From NCBI GenBank assembly GCA_963930655.1, contig OZ005610.1, forward strand, positions 12,963,001-13,027,000: DNA of 64,000 nucleotides, written 5' to 3'. The notes under the pieces are model-generated. The model was not told the DNA's origin and did not search any database. It saw only the letters and a program-made list of their open reading frames with translations. The translations under genes and the position numbers were made by a program. Each line of letters starts with the position of its first letter. Positions within the stretch are counted from its first letter, which is position 1. Shown in pieces: positions 1 to 12,466 of this stretch. The DNA comes from Myrica gale (Eukaryota; Streptophyta; Magnoliopsida; Fagales; Myricaceae).

Positions 1-1797
1 CAAGTGGAGTGTCCATTTCTTTACATTCTCTGTACTTTTGCACTGGTTCTGCATAGAACTTATTCTTAGAGCACATGTTACGCATACCGTAAATATAAGC
101 CCCAGCAATAATTCACTTGTATGTGTGCTTCCTTCTCTTTCCCATGTCTTGACTGTTCTTTTTATCTGAATACGTCAAAGCTCTAAGACTTGGATATAGG
201 TTATTGTAGCAGGGGGAAAAGAGACTGTTTCTTTGGCTATCCAGAAGGCAGAGAGGTTCCGGACTGATCTCATTAGACGAGGTGTTCTTTTAGTCCCTGT
301 CATCTGGGGTCAAGGTAAGGCACCACAAAATGAGAAGAAAGGCTTTGGTATACGCTCAAAGGCTGCTGCTGCTCTTCCTTCTATTGGGGTGAGATCTGAA
401 GCCCTGGAAGCATTACGAAAGCATCTTATTCATCAAGTTTTTGTATTGTCTATCATGTGTACAGTTACTTCTCGAGGTTTCTGATATGAATATACTCTAG
501 TTTTTTATTCATGCTGTCTATCATGTCTACAGATAAAGTTGTGTCGGTTGGTATGATTTAATTCTTTTTACATTATGGTGCTTAGGTTTATAACTCATAT
601 TTGGAATCAAGTCTTACAGAAATGACTTTAAGGTGGGAGTTTAGAATGGGTTACTGAACTATGCATGTTTCCAGTTTGCTTTTAGATATAAAGGTTTTGT
701 TCCTTTCTTGACACTATCTAATGGCACCCTGATAGGAAGATTTCGAGAAACGAGCTCAGTCAATAACTGCAAAATCGACATTGAAAGCCGAGATCCGATT
801 TAAGGCTGAGGTCGTATCACCTGCAGAATGGGAAAGGTCACATGCTTCTCTATCGTGTCTGCATGAATATTTTTCCATTTAATGCTCCAGATGCCAAAAG
901 TCCTATGTGCCTTAATCACTTAAGAAAAGAGAATGCGTCTCCATAACTTGTATGCATATATTTGACACATATATAGGATGCCAATTGACTTTCACTATAG
1001 AATGGTTTTCAAAGTTGATCATAACCTCCCCTTGTGCATTCATTTTACATTTTTTCTATTTCCCCTACTGATGTTGATACATATAGACTAATGAAGTTAT
1101 AGAAACCAATCTAGGTGGATAAGGGATCAGCAAAAGTCTGAAGGAGTTACTCCCGGGGAGGATGTCTATATTATTCTTCGCCTAGATGGTCGGGTTCGAA
1201 GATCAGGAAAAGTAAGTGCTTGTGGTGGAAATGGTTTGTTAATTGTTGTTGAAATGAAAGTAGCGTCTATTAGCATGCTCAGTGGGTAGTAGCAATTTAG
1301 CAGGGAATTGGAAAGTAAGTATTCGAATAGCAAATTGAAATGCTTGGGCAGCTGAGAGACAGGAAAACACTGAAATGTAATGGTGCAACAACATTGTAGT
1401 TTTAACGGTTATACCATTACAATCCCAATTTTTCTCTTCCTATGGGGAATTAAGCTGCAGCGTCTGATTTTCTGGAACAGATGACCAAGTTCATGTTGCC
1501 TGCACATCTGTTGACAACAATGGGTGGTGCATCCTAGACTTCATGCACCCTAGGGTGGTTTAACGTGTTGGAAATAAATACAACTTACCTAGATGTTTTT
1601 ATGTAACTACCTCCTGCAATTCTTTTAATATCTTAAAAAGGAAGATATCATATAACGATGAGATGGTAAAGCTTTGTCTCATATACAGATGTTGACTGTA
1701 CTAAACTGTTATATCTTCCCAGGGCATGCCTGACTGGCAGCAACTTTTGCAGGAGCTGCCACCATTGGAGGCATTGCTAAGCAAGCTAGAAAGATGA
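1..1797 (+). CDS. LPA1: LPA1 (LOW PSII ACCUMULATION 1), 3' exons only
   Basis: C-terminal part of the nucleus-encoded thylakoid membrane protein that assists D1/photosystem II assembly. Four coding exons are visible: 213-388, 736-836, 1115-1211 and 1723-1797 (stop TGA 1795-1797). Each is bounded by AG and GT and they join in one frame. The frame opens with GKETVSLAIQKAERFRTDL, followed by GVLLVPVIWG, then EIRFKAEVVSPAEWERWIRD, EDVYIILRLDGRVRRSGK and finally GMPDWQQLL ending in SKLER. This conserved tail is what I recognise as LPA1. The N-terminal TPR region and the rest of the gene lie left of the window; bases 1-212 look like intron. Reading frame and splice sites look intact. The family assignment is from memory of the Arabidopsis protein and is fairly sure; the exact upstream exon boundary at 213 is inferred. 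Confidence 0.85.
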
Positions 1798-2130
1798 GTT
1801 CCTTGCATCTCCAAGTTACTTGAGAAAATTTCAAACAGAGATACATGTAATTGTTATTATGATTTCCGTATACCCTTGGTGATGCCTCAGTCAGCCATTT
1901 TATTGTACAATTTTCAGCTAGGAGAACCATTTAGTGGGTCCTTTGAACCTGTTTAACAAGGTTTATCCATTCTTCAAATATCTTCAAATCAATTCATCAG
2001 GAAATGGACGAAGCATATCTTGAAAAAGGAGGAATAGATATTGGCATCTGGAACTTGATACTGTCGTCTATCTCTACAGTCCATCATAAATTGCATATCT
2101 TAGCTATGTATCTTCTTGGTTCCATTTGTT
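1798..2130 (+). other. LPA1 3' flank
   Basis: Non-coding, AT-rich sequence between the LPA1 stop codon and the gypsy LTR; it should hold the LPA1 3' UTR and poly(A) signals. No other gene is visible. Confidence 0.5.
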
Positions 2131-2589
2131 TGTTATAATGTCCCATCCGAATGTAAAGAAGGGCAAAAGGACTGTGGTGTTTGGCAAAAGAGACAATAGA
2201 TGAATTTGTAACTGCTCTAGTCGAGAGAGAGCTACTCTCCAATTCCTTTGATTTACTATAATGATTTTCGATACTGTTCTGCGTATAGATTTCGCTAATT
2301 AAAACAAGAAATATAGACAGCAGACTAAGGCCCAGCTAGATGGGCTTACAAATGCAATAAAGCAGTAGCAAAAAGATAATAACAGGCAGCCTATGGGAAC
2401 CCATTAGTCTAGCCCAAACCTTGAAGACATCACGTGTAAGACAACTTTTTCACTTCCCAAAGACAACTTCTGTGTTCGACAACTTCTATGTTTGTATTCT
2501 AATTCCACGTCATTTTCCTTTCCTCTTCTACAAACCCTAACATCCCTCATCTTCCCATAATACTCTTGATTCCAATTGGGATCACAACA
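2131..2589 (-). repeat. gypsy 3' LTR
   Basis: Copy of the sequence at 6828-7317. On the minus strand it begins TGTTGTGATCCC directly after a purine tract. Shared blocks include the GAGAGAGCTACTCTCCAATTC segment and the GTAGCAAAAAGATAATAAC segment. Differences from the other LTR are numerous, which indicates an old insertion. Confidence 0.85.
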
Positions 2590-2602
2590 TTCCTTCCTCC
2601 AT
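2590..2602 (-). promoter_or_regulatory. gypsy polypurine tract
   Basis: Minus-strand GATGGAGGAAGGAA lies immediately before the LTR start, the position expected for the plus-strand primer of reverse transcription. Confidence 0.7.
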
Positions 2603-2639
2603 CAAAACACCTTGCCCACAAGGTGAGGGCATCGATCTC

Positions 2640-5600
2640 TTAACTGCCAAAAGGGGACCCAGGTAGCATCCTCTCTCACAGTGCCTTTCTAGTGCACAAG
2701 AGCTTCAGTCAAAGGTCTATCTCCCTGCCGACGAACTCTCCTCTCCAAAATGGGCAAATCCAAACGGTAAGCAACCTCTCCAATCTTTTGAAGCACATGG
2801 AAAGGACCAACGTAACGGGGTGAAAGTTTGAGACTTTTTCAAAGTGCAAATGTCTTCTGACGGTAAGGTTGCAGCCTTAGGTATCCCCAATCTCCCTCTG
2901 CAAATGACCTCTCTGTGTGATGTTTATCGTACTGTCGTTTAGCCCTTTCTTGAGCAGCATGTAGATTATGCTTGAGAAGTTCCAAAACTTGAGCTCTGGT
3001 TTTTAACTCTGCTTGTGTTCTGAGTAGTATGTGCCACATAGCCCAGTAATTTAGGTGGAGGATACCCATGGAGTGCCTCAAAAGGAGACATCTTTGTAGA
3101 CATATGATAAGAGGTATTATACCACCACTCTGCCATAACTAGCCAATCACCTCAATATTTGGGTTTTCCACCACAATAACACCGTAGATAGTGACCTATA
3201 CATTTATTAAAGATTTATGTTTGACCATCACTCTAAGGATGGTAAGCAGAGCTATGAGCTAAGATTGTGCCTTGGAGCAGAAAAACTCTTGCCAGATGTT
3301 ACTCAAAAACATTGTATCACGATCAGAAACAATTATAGCAGGCATACCAAGTAATTTGAAGACATGGTTGAAGAATAATTGAGCTATAGTGTAGGTTGAA
3401 TAGGGATGAGATGTGCTCATAAAATGAGCATATTTGGTAAACATGTCCAGCACTACAAAAATAAATGACTTACCTCTAGACATTGGCAGCCCTTCAATAA
3501 AGCCTATAGAGATATCAATCCACCCTTGTGTAGGAATTGGTAAACTCTGGAGCCATCCAGCAGGTGCTAGATTCTCATTTTTGTTCCTTTGGCAAACATT
3601 GCATTCTCGTACATAAACTCGAATGTCTTTTTTCATACATGGCCAGTAGAACTCAGTTTTAACTTGGTGTAGTGTTTTGTGATACCCCGGATGCCCTGTT
3701 GAGGGGTTGTTATGAATGTGCTGCATAATCTGATCCTTAAACCCTGAAGTTTTACTAAGGTATATTTGACCCTTCTTGAAGTATTTCACTTCTTACTGTG
3801 AACTAAGAATTTGGTTCTCCTCCTGCTTGTACCTTAATCAGCAAATCTACCACCTTAGGGTCAGTCAAGTAGTTGGCTTTTAACTCCTCCAACCAAGTTG
3901 AGTTGGGAAATGATATGACAAATAAGGCAATTTGATCCACTACTTCTTCCCTACGGGACAAGGCATTTGCAGCCTTATTTTCCCTTCCTCGTTTGTACAC
4001 AATAGTAAAATCATATCCCAATAGCTTAGTCAACTATGTTTGTTGTTTAAGATTCCCCACCTTTTGTTCCAAGAGAAACTTGAGACTCTGCTGATATGTC
4101 TGAATCACAAAGGTCTGCCCCACTAAATATGGCCTCCATTTCTGCACAGCACACACAAGAACATATAATTCTTTCTCATACGTAGAAAGTTGAAGTAGCC
4201 GACCCTTTAAGGCTTGGCTAAAATATGTTATGGGTTTGTTTGCTTGCATCAATACAACTCCTACACTCAATTCACTTGCATCACACTCAATAGTGAATGG
4301 CTTTGAAAAATCAGGTAATGTTAAAACATAGGGGTAGTTATAGCTTCTTCAATTGTAGGAAAGCCTTTGTTGCTCCTTCTGACCAGCTGAAAGAATTCTT
4401 ATTCAATAGCTGTGTAAGAGGGGCTCAATTTGACCATTGCTCTTTATAAGCTTCCGGTAGTACCTCGTCAAACCTAAGAACCTGCAGAGTGCCTTTTTAT
4501 TCTTGGGAATAGGCCACCTTAACATAGCCTCTATTTTGCTAGAATCGGCCTCCACTTCATAGTATCAAAACCGACACTTAGAAAGCTTAGCAAGAAGTTG
4601 ATGCCTCTTTAGTGTCTCCAAAACCATTCGAAGGTGCTGCACATGCTCTTCTATCCCCTTACTATACACCAAGATGTCATCGAAAAAGACCAGCACAAAC
4701 TTTCTCAAATAATCTCTGAAAATATCATTCATTAACCCTTGAAAGGTTGAGGGAGCATTAGTTAGCCCAAAAGGCATAACCAGAAATTCATAGAACCTTC
4801 TTGTGTCCTAAAGGCCATTTTTGGAACATCCTTAGGCCTAACCCAAATTTGGTGATAGCCTGACCTTAAATCGAGTTTCGAAAAAATTGTAGCTCCATGC
4901 AATTCATCCAATAGCTCGTCCACCATAGGGATACGAAACTTGTCCTTCACCATCTCCTTGCTAAGAGTTCGATAATCAATACACATTCGCCACTCCCATC
5001 GGCTTTCTTTACCAACAACACGGGAGAGGAGAAGGGGGATTGGCTATGTCTAATAACCCTTAGCTCCAACAACTCCTTCACGATTTTCTCAATCTCTCTT
5101 TTTTATAATACGAGTATCGGTAGGGTCTCACACACATCGGTGTAGTCCCTTATTTGAGAATAATTTGATGATCATGAGTTCTATGAGGAGGTAACCCCCG
5201 TGGTTCTCTAAAAATTATTCCAAACTCATCCACCACATCTAAGATGAGAGCTGCTACTTTGATCAGTTACTGCCCTCCATTTGACACTAAAACTATAGTA
5301 CTAGTTCTCTTATTTCAGTTTCAGAAGATATGTGAAATTTTTATGCTTCTTACATTGTCCATTCCTTGGGATGCATCCCACGCAATTCCATTTTTTTCCC
5401 TTCCAGCTCAAAATGCCATAGTAAGTTGCATAAAATCTCATAATATTGGCCCTAAAGTTTTAAACCAATACACTCCTACGATAACATCACAGCCACCCAA
5501 AGTTAAGGCATAGAAATTGGTAGTAAAATCATACCCTTGCACCCTAAATGCCACTTGATTGCTTCTTCCCTTATATAGCATTGAATCGCCATTTGCCACC

Positions 5601-5640
5601 TTCATTGTGATATATCTAGCGGGTTGTACAAACAATCTCG
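2640..5640 (-). pseudogene. gypsy pol: protease, RT, RNase H, integrase, chromodomain
   Basis: Broken polyprotein on the minus strand. Retropepsin-like segment at 5438-5635 with the LGGCDVIVG motif. Reverse transcriptase at 4565-4986, with the YRTLSKE start, the [12 protein letters not shown] motif and catalytic FFDD. RNase H near 4034-4270. Integrase at 3259-3789 with an HHCC zinc finger (HPGYH then CNVCQ) and the catalytic-core GWIDISIGFIEGLP and SDRD motifs. C-terminal GDWGYLRLQPYRQ near 2850, then a chromodomain-like end near 2640-2700 (KGTVREDATWVPFW) with an in-frame TAG in place of its first tryptophan. Stops and frame changes separate the pieces. Known family functions are reverse transcription and integration; this copy is dead. 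Confidence 0.85.
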
Positions 5641-5872
5641 CCTTTGTTATAACAGCTGGATCTAAAAAATTGTGTGCTTACCCGTATCCACTAAAATTAT
5701 CACTTCCTTCTTCCCAATCCCCCCATAGGTCTCATAGTTTTGGGATTTACAGCCCCTGCAATAGCATGTAGTGAAATCTCAGGATTCACTTCTTGATCCT
5801 CACTAGCTGGGATCTGCACATTCAATTCATTCACTTCCTCCACTTCCTCTAACATGAATATTTTCTTCCCTT

Positions 5873-6802
5873 TGCATTGATGTTTCGAGTGCCACTTTTC
5901 ATCACAATTGTAACATAACCTTATCTCTTCTTTCTCTCATTTGTTCTGATGTAAGTCTATGTATGGGAATTTTGGGTCTATTAAAGGGTTTAGAATCCGG
6001 TGGTTTGTTGGATCCTCCCCAAGGTGGGTGATGTTGCGGGTAGGATACGGGGAAATAGATTTTGGCTTAGTATAACCTGTCCTTAAACTTCTCCTAACTA
6101 TGATAAGGTTCTCTTGAATTTTTGCCAATCCAAATGTCATGTGCAGTGTACCAGGGTTAAGCAACTTCACTTAAAATCTTATTTCATCTTTCAAACCACT
6201 AATGAAACAAATCAGCCTATTCTTTTCACTCAAGCATGTAGCTCGATTAGAAATTACCTGAAACTGAGTTTTATATTCAAACACTAATCCAGTTTGTCTC
6301 AATCGATGCATCGCCTCAATAGGATCATCATAAGCCATAGGACCAAACTGAGTGTAGAGTGCTTTAATGAAGCTATCACAGCTTGTAAAACACCTGCCTC
6401 TTTAGAGTCTTGAAACCAAACTAAAGCATCATCATCCAAGTGATATAAAGCTAAGAAAAGCTTCTTCCCAGTAGATGTTTGGTAGTAATTATAGAACTGA
6501 GTTGCCTTATAAATCCATGCTGATGGATTCTTCCCATCGAACCTTGGAAACTCCAATTTCAGAGGTTTAATATGAGGGTATCCTTGAGGTCCAGAAACCC
6601 CTTCATCTTGACTAGTAGAAGGAGGATCTCCTCCAAATCCTGCTCTTGACTTCTTATACTGTGTTGAGATTTTTTTCAAGCTCTCAATAATGTTGAGTAA
6701 CCGCTGGGACATTCCCTCAAGCAACTGTTGGTGAAAATATTGTTGTTGCTGTAAACTTCCAAGACCTTTCTCAATGGTGGTCAATCTGGTGTGCTCAGCC
6801 AT
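5873..6802 (-). pseudogene. gypsy gag with zinc knuckle
   Basis: Starts at the minus-strand ATG at 6800-6802 (MAEHTRLTTIEKGL), just after the primer binding site. A glutamine-rich coiled stretch is followed by the gag core (PLKLEFPRFDGKNPSAWIY) and a CCHC zinc knuckle of the pattern C-x2-C-x4-H-x4-C near 5873-5915 (CYNCDEKWHSKHQC). A frameshift near 6300 and further stops break the gene. Gag would form the virus-like particle. Confidence 0.8.
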
Positions 6803-6810
6803 GATGGATC

Positions 6811-6827
6811 GGCGCTCTGATACCAAG
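6811..6827 (-). promoter_or_regulatory. gypsy primer binding site (Met-tRNA)
   Basis: Minus-strand TTGGTATCAGAGC directly follows the end of the 5' LTR; this is the usual plant initiator Met-tRNA primer complement. Confidence 0.8.
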
Positions 6828-7317
6828 TGTAGTGATCGCACATGTAAAGAAGGGAAAAAGAAGAATTGTGGTGTTTAGCAAAAGATAGAGTATATGAAAT
6901 TGTAACTGCTCTATTCGAAAGAGAGCTACTCTCCAATTCCTTTGATTTACTTTAATGATTTTCGACACTCTTCTGCATACATATTTTGCTATGTGTATGT
7001 ATGATTATGGGCCAAGACCCTTGATTGAATTAAAGCAGGAAATAAGGACAACAGACTGAAGCCCAGCTTGATGTGCATACAATTGCAATAAAGCAGTAGC
7101 AAAAAGATAATAACAGGCAGCCTAAGGGAACCCATTAGTCCAGCCCACAACTTGAAGACATGTGTAAGATAGCTTCTTCACTTCCCAAAGACAACTTCCG
7201 TGTTCGACAACTTCTGTGTTCGTATTCTAATTCCACGTCGTGTTCCTTTCCTCTTCTACAAACCCTAACATATGTCATCTTCCCCTAATACCCTTGATTC
7301 CAGTTGGGATCACAACA
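6828..7317 (-). repeat. gypsy 5' LTR
   Basis: Second LTR copy, TG...CA on the minus strand (TGTTGTGATCCC to GATCACTACA). It carries a short block absent from the 3' LTR around 6985-7025. Confidence 0.85.
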
Positions 7318-8267
7318 CACATCCCCGTGCCATTCTCATTCTTCTTCTCCTTGTTTGGATTATTGAAAATTTTATTTTTTGGGCACATATTCTTCGTCAT
7401 CACCGATTTAGTCCAAGAACATATTATGGGTTTGCTTTTGCTCTCTTTCGCTCCCCCCTTTCCTGAACATAAACTTACCCATATGGTTAACATTTAGCTA
7501 ATGTTCTTGACGCTTAACATTTCTCTTCTCAATGAACTTATTCACCACCCACCTTCCATACCAAACATCTCTTCCATGTCACCTAATTCAATCAACTGAA
7601 ACTGAAGAATCCTTGAAGCATTCAGTTACGCATGGGTGGATTTGATAGAAGTGTACGACCTACCCAGGATGTGGGTATTTCAATGGCATAATTATTCAAA
7701 AAGTTTTTGTGGCTTCACTCTATTACAATTTGTCCTTGTGGTTATTTAAACGAGACAATATAGTCCTTCCATCCATTTTCCCATCAATAGCTCGATGGAA
7801 AATGTTGTTGTGATCACTTTAAATACGTCACAACCATTTATTAATAAACACGTGTCAACCAATTATAGAAGGTTTGTCTTTTGAAAATGTTGAATTAATT
7901 AGGTCTTTCTCTTGGCAGGAGGCTCATGCTTACTGAATATATCGTGACACATCGCCATGCCATACTGCTAACAATTATTTCGACTTAAAATTTCAACTTT
8001 ATTGCATATAAATTCAAATTTATACTTCCGGAAAAGAAAGTCAAATTTAACCACTATCAATAAATTGTCTTTTCTTACCTTCTAAAATTATGCTTATTTA
8101 ATTATAAGCAAATTCCACAAACAAATTACCTCTAAATATAGAAAATCCGAAGTAAGATGACGACAAAAAAACCCGTATAAAAACAAAGAAAAAATTTCGT
8201 CAAAGTGTATTTATGTTTTCACTAATGCCCCAGCTTCTAAAATTACCCTCTAGCGTTAAAATTAAAT
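7318..8267. other. Intergenic, no gene seen
   Basis: AT-rich sequence without a convincing coding frame, RNA gene or recognised transposon. The open frames near 7240-7497 have no family resemblance and overlap each other on both strands. Confidence 0.5.
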
Positions 8268-8336
8268 ATTAAGGCTCCTCCACGTTTCCAACATAATTTT
8301 TCCAACTTTGGCCTGTCAAAAAGGCATTGCGACATG
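8268..8336 (+). repeat. Direct repeat of 19871-19938
   Basis: About 65 bases beginning ATTAAGGCTCCTCC and containing CATAATTTTT and GGCCTG(T/C)CAAAA recur near 19871-19938 in the same orientation, with a few differences. The two copies bracket the whole copia nest. Confidence 0.65.
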
Positions 8337-8853
8337 CTCAGTCTGTCAGTGGTAATAGTCCTCATGTACTAGTAACGCAAGACCAATTTCAACAGCTCTT
8401 AGCCCTCATTGCTAAGTCTAGATTGACATCTGCTTCTGTCGGTTCATCATCTCCACAAATTACACCCTCTATCCTCATACAATCTTCATCTATCTAATGT
8501 TGTTACATCTTCTGCTCTTCAGGGTAATTCTTGTTTATGTTTTAGTCTATTTCTTACCCTTACAATTGAATTGTCGATTCTAGTGCCACTGACCATATGG
8601 TTAGTTCCTTTTCTTATTTTTCTTCCTATCAATCTGTGTCTGGATCCTTTGTTAATTTGCCTAATGGTAGTTCTTTCCCTATCACGCATATAGGCTCAGT
8701 TTGAATAAATTCTCATATAATTCTCACTGATGTTCTAAATGTACCTTCTTTTATCTGTCAATACACTTCTACTCAAAAACTCATTTTGTCTAATTGTAAC
8801 CACTTCTCAGCTTTCTTCCATGACCTTACTTCATGGATGATGATTGGTCTAAG

Positions 8854-10085
8854 TGAACAAGACGATTTAAGACCCAAAACAGTAGTACCCAAACCTAGAG
8901 GGGGTGAAAAGGTTCTACAAACTTTCTTTCAACTTTTTGCACTTAATAACTTTCTGTACAATCTTCACAAGTGCAAATCAACAATTTCAATAATTATAAA
9001 TCTATATCAAGATTTATCAATGCAGAATTTACGTCATGCACATCAGTTACTCTTTATCACAGATTCTTCATAGCTAAGAACACTATCAATTCTTAACCAT
9101 TATTCAAAGATTATTAACAATTAACCAAGAATACAATAAACTTAACAATCACCACACAATGACAACAATATTTGGTTACGAAGAAAAAATCTCTTGGAAA
9201 CAAATTCCAAGAGACCAAAACTCTACGGGCCCGTAGGCCGGGAAAAAGAATCACTAGCTTTTTAAACTCGAAATACATAGTGATCTATTAACTCAAGAAT
9301 TCCCAAATTTCTAATCTAACACACTTGATTTCTTACCGTGAATACAACATTTGGATCTACAACCAGCAAGGAATGGGAACCTCTCATCCATTCAAAAAGC
9401 TTAGACACTTTACCTCATTGTTGATAGCACGTTGTCTTCCATGTGAACTCACACCAACAACAACTCAAGAACAGAGCACCTCGCGACCTCCAACATTTCC
9501 AGGAACTTTGAAGATCTTGAATTTCTTTTAGGGAAAAGTATGGTGATCAAATATGAAACTAAGAACCTAAAGAGAGGGGATATATCTCAAGGTTTCATGC
9601 TTAGTTCGTACAACACAATCTCAGAAAAATAACATAGGCTCTTTGAGAGGATCTTTCAGTGAAGGCTCAATTTCTATAATTTTCTAAGTAATAAACAATG
9701 AGAAAATTTTGGGATATATACTGAGTGTAAAGCAGGGTATATTGAGGAAGTTTCTAGACCATCTTGGCCTTCTTGATGTCCAGTAATTAGTTAGAATCAT
9801 TCTAACTAAATTCTGTTACAGTAGTTATATAAGTCACAATTTTGTCAAACTTTCATTTGACTTCCAATGAACTTGAATTTTCTCAAGAAAAAAGTAACAC
9901 CTCCATCTCGTATTAGCTGACTCTGTACATACTCCAATCAAACTTGAATCCCAGAAAGATATGTCCAAGCGTATACTTGCATTGTTGTCTTTAGTTATAC
10001 ATTGGAGCTTCAAGACAGCTTTATATCTCAAGAATTAAACTCAATTACAAACGAAGTTAAAGTCAACTAAGATTATACAGTAACA
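8854..10085. mobile_element. Solo LTR (TSD CTAAG) in copia pol
   Basis: A 1232-bp insert starting TGAACAAGAC and ending AGTAACA, flanked by CTAAG at 8849-8853 and 10086-10090. TG...CA ends, a perfect 5-bp duplication and no coding capacity indicate a solo LTR left by LTR-LTR recombination. Its family is not the same as the LTRs elsewhere in the window; orientation was not determined. Confidence 0.75.
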
Positions 10086-10497
10086 CTAAGCAATCCAATG
10101 GGCTTCTATATGCAGCAAGAACCAATCTTAACCACTGAACAAGTGTTTCTTCCTTTATGTAATTCAGTCATGCCTCGTACTTTTGATTTGTGGCGTTATA
10201 GACTTGGCCACCCATCTAATTCTAGAATTTCTACGATAAAGACATCTGATTTTAATGTCCATTGTAATACTGTCATTCATTGTCAAGTTTGTCCTCTTGC
10301 TAAGCAGATGTGACTTCCTTTTGTTACTAATGAATCTATTTCTCTTCATGCTTTTGATCTCTTGTGATGTTTAGAGTCTCTATTATAATGCTTCTATTGA
10401 TGGGGCTATCATCATTTTCTCACTATTGATGATGATTGCAGAAGATATACTTAAGTATATTTGATGTAACATAAGTCAGAAACAACCATCATATTTC

Positions 10498-11775
10498 TGT
10501 TGGCTTTTGTGCACAATCGAGATTTTGATGATTTCAATAAATGGATGAGTTTACAAAATGGACATCTTCAAAGACAAAGACAACTTGACGAAAAGAGTCA
10601 AACCTTGAAGAAAAAAGAACAAGGAGATGCAAGGAGCTTAAAGTGAAGATTCAAGACCTTAGGGTATAATCCTTGTAACTCTTTATTTCACATTTGACAA
10701 GGATTTGAATCACGCACTTGCATATCTTTCAAAACATGCATAAACTGTTTTAAGTTTTGTTTGAAAGATTAAAATGTTTTTATAGGTTTCAAAACATCTC
10801 AATCAAACCTCCAAACCTTCATATACTTATGGGAAGTATGTCTTCAAAATTGGGTGTTTAAAAGTGGTCAAAAACCTTGTTTTTAAATGAACCGGATCAT
10901 GCTTAAGTTGAGGAGGTCTACCGGTTGTTCAAGCGGTCGACCGGTACTTCGACCACCTCATATAGCGGTCGACCGGTTGGTTTTGACAAAAGAGTCATTG
11001 AAGCTTCTGACAATATGACCGTTGGAGTAATGATAACTTGAAGCGGTCGACCAGCTCGTTTTAGCAAAAACTCTCAACAACTATAAACGGCTAGTTTTCA
11101 TATTTGGCCTATAAATACACCTTCATTTCGTCTAAAATGAATACTCAACGACCACATATCATTTTTACTACTTGAGAAATATTTTAAACCTTCCTATTCT
11201 ATATTTCTCATAGCATTCACACAAAACACATTTTCATATCCTTGTCTTTGTGTGAATAAAGAGATAGAGCTTCCATTTTCATATCTACTCTATCAAGAGA
11301 GTTTTTGTTCTTCCATCTACCTATTCAGTAGAGGTGTTTCCTTTAGTGAGGTTGTTCACTAAAGAAGAAGCTTTGAGAGTGTATATCTCAAGCTTGGTGA
11401 GGTTGTGAGTGGTAAGCCAGAAAAACCACTTGGGTGGGTTTGAGTGTTGATCCTAGGAAAACACTTATACGGTTCAGTAGCACCCGGAAGCTAGTATGTA
11501 AAGCTATTGAAGATAGTGGAAAACCTCAAGGCTCGGTGAAGGAGCTTGAGGGGTGGATGTAGGCGGGTTTGCCGAACCACCTAAAAATACTGTGTTTGCT
11601 TCTCTTACCCTTCTCCTTACTTTAACACTTATTTACAGTTCTGCATATTATATACTTGTGATAAAGTAGTGTTTACTTGCAAACACAACTTTGGGGGTTT
11701 TAACCTAAAAGTTTAGAAAACCAATTCACCCCCCCCCCTCTTGGGTTGCCTTAATCCTGTAAACTAGGACTCATA
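10498..11775 (+). mobile_element. Family-B Sirevirus solo LTR (TSD ATTTC)
   Basis: A 1278-bp LTR starting TGTTGGCTTTTGTGC and ending CTAGGACTCATA (terminal CA mutated to TA). It is flanked by ATTTC at 10493-10497 and 11776-11780. It is homologous to the LTRs at 42638-43882, 50803-51661 and, inverted, 40069-40945. GTCGAC palindromes lie at 10933-10943 (GCGGTCGACCG), 10965-10975 and 11043-11053; a TATA box (TATAAATA) follows at 11110-11117. Confidence 0.85.
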
Positions 11776-12466
11776 ATTTCCACATTTCTTTCCAAATGGT
11801 AAAAAATTAGTTTGATACTTCCATTAAAATCATTTGGTTTGATAATGGGACATAATTTCTTCTTCATCAATTATATTTCATCAATGGTATAGTTCATCAA
11901 ACCTCTTGTGTTGAATGTCCTCAACAAAATAGTCGGGTAGAGAGAAAACATCACCACATTCTCAATGTCGTAAGAGTTTTACGTTTTTAGGCTTCCTTAC
12001 CTTTAAAATTTTTGGGTGATTGTGTGTTAATAGCCACTTATTTGATTAATAGAACCCTCACTCGTTTATTGGAAAATAAATCTCCTTATGAGATTTTTTT
12101 TCTTTAAGGTTCCCTCGTATTCTCATTTACGAGTGTTTGGTTGTCTTTGTTATGTTTCTACTCTTTCAAAGGATAGAAGTAAATTTGATCATCATGCTCG
12201 TAAATGTGTTTTTCTCAAGTAGTATCCTTTTGGAACCAAAGAATACAAACTTTACGATCTTACTACTCACACATTTTTCCTTTCTCGTGGTATTGTGTTT
12301 CATGAACATATTTTTCCTTTTTCCTCTATTACACTTCCTTCTTCATCTCTTTTTTTCTTCTCCCATTTTAACCCCATATTGTTTTTTATGAGATTTTCCC
12401 TTCTTCCTCTCCACCACTTATACCTATTTCTTCCTCTTCACCTCCTCTTGTTCCTTTTCCTTTACC

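Larger units (their letters stand above)
2131..7317 (-). mobile_element. Ty3/gypsy chromovirus, complete but decayed
   Basis: LTR retrotransposon of about 5.2 kb with two LTRs (2131-2589 and 6828-7317). The internal domains read on the minus strand in the order gag, zinc knuckle, protease, reverse transcriptase, RNase H, integrase, chromodomain. That order and the chromodomain mark a plant chromovirus; the small size would suit the Reina lineage, which is an inference. Coding frames are broken by many stops and frameshifts, so it cannot be autonomous. No matching 5-bp target duplication is seen at the chosen borders (TTGTT left, CACAT right), so either a border is off by some bases or the ends have diverged. 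It sits a few hundred bases past the LPA1 stop, in the same intergenic space as that gene's 3' end. Confidence 0.9.
8344..12466 (+). pseudogene. Old Ty1/copia pol, interrupted by two solo LTRs
   Basis: Degenerate copia polyprotein in pieces. Protease near 8577-8700 (IVDSSATDHM, the catalytic DSG reading DSS). Pre-integrase near 10098-10310 (WRYRLGHPSNSRIST then CQVCPLAKQM). Start of the integrase core near 10310-10497; integrase continuation at 11781-12330 (WFDNGT, then VERKHHHILN, then TYLINRT). No 5' LTR, no RT, and many stops. Two later solo LTRs split it at 8854-10085 and 10498-11775. At the first insertion the pre-integrase frame resumes exactly across the target duplication. The right end stops abruptly near 12466, where sequence of a different copia lineage begins. 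Confidence 0.8.
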
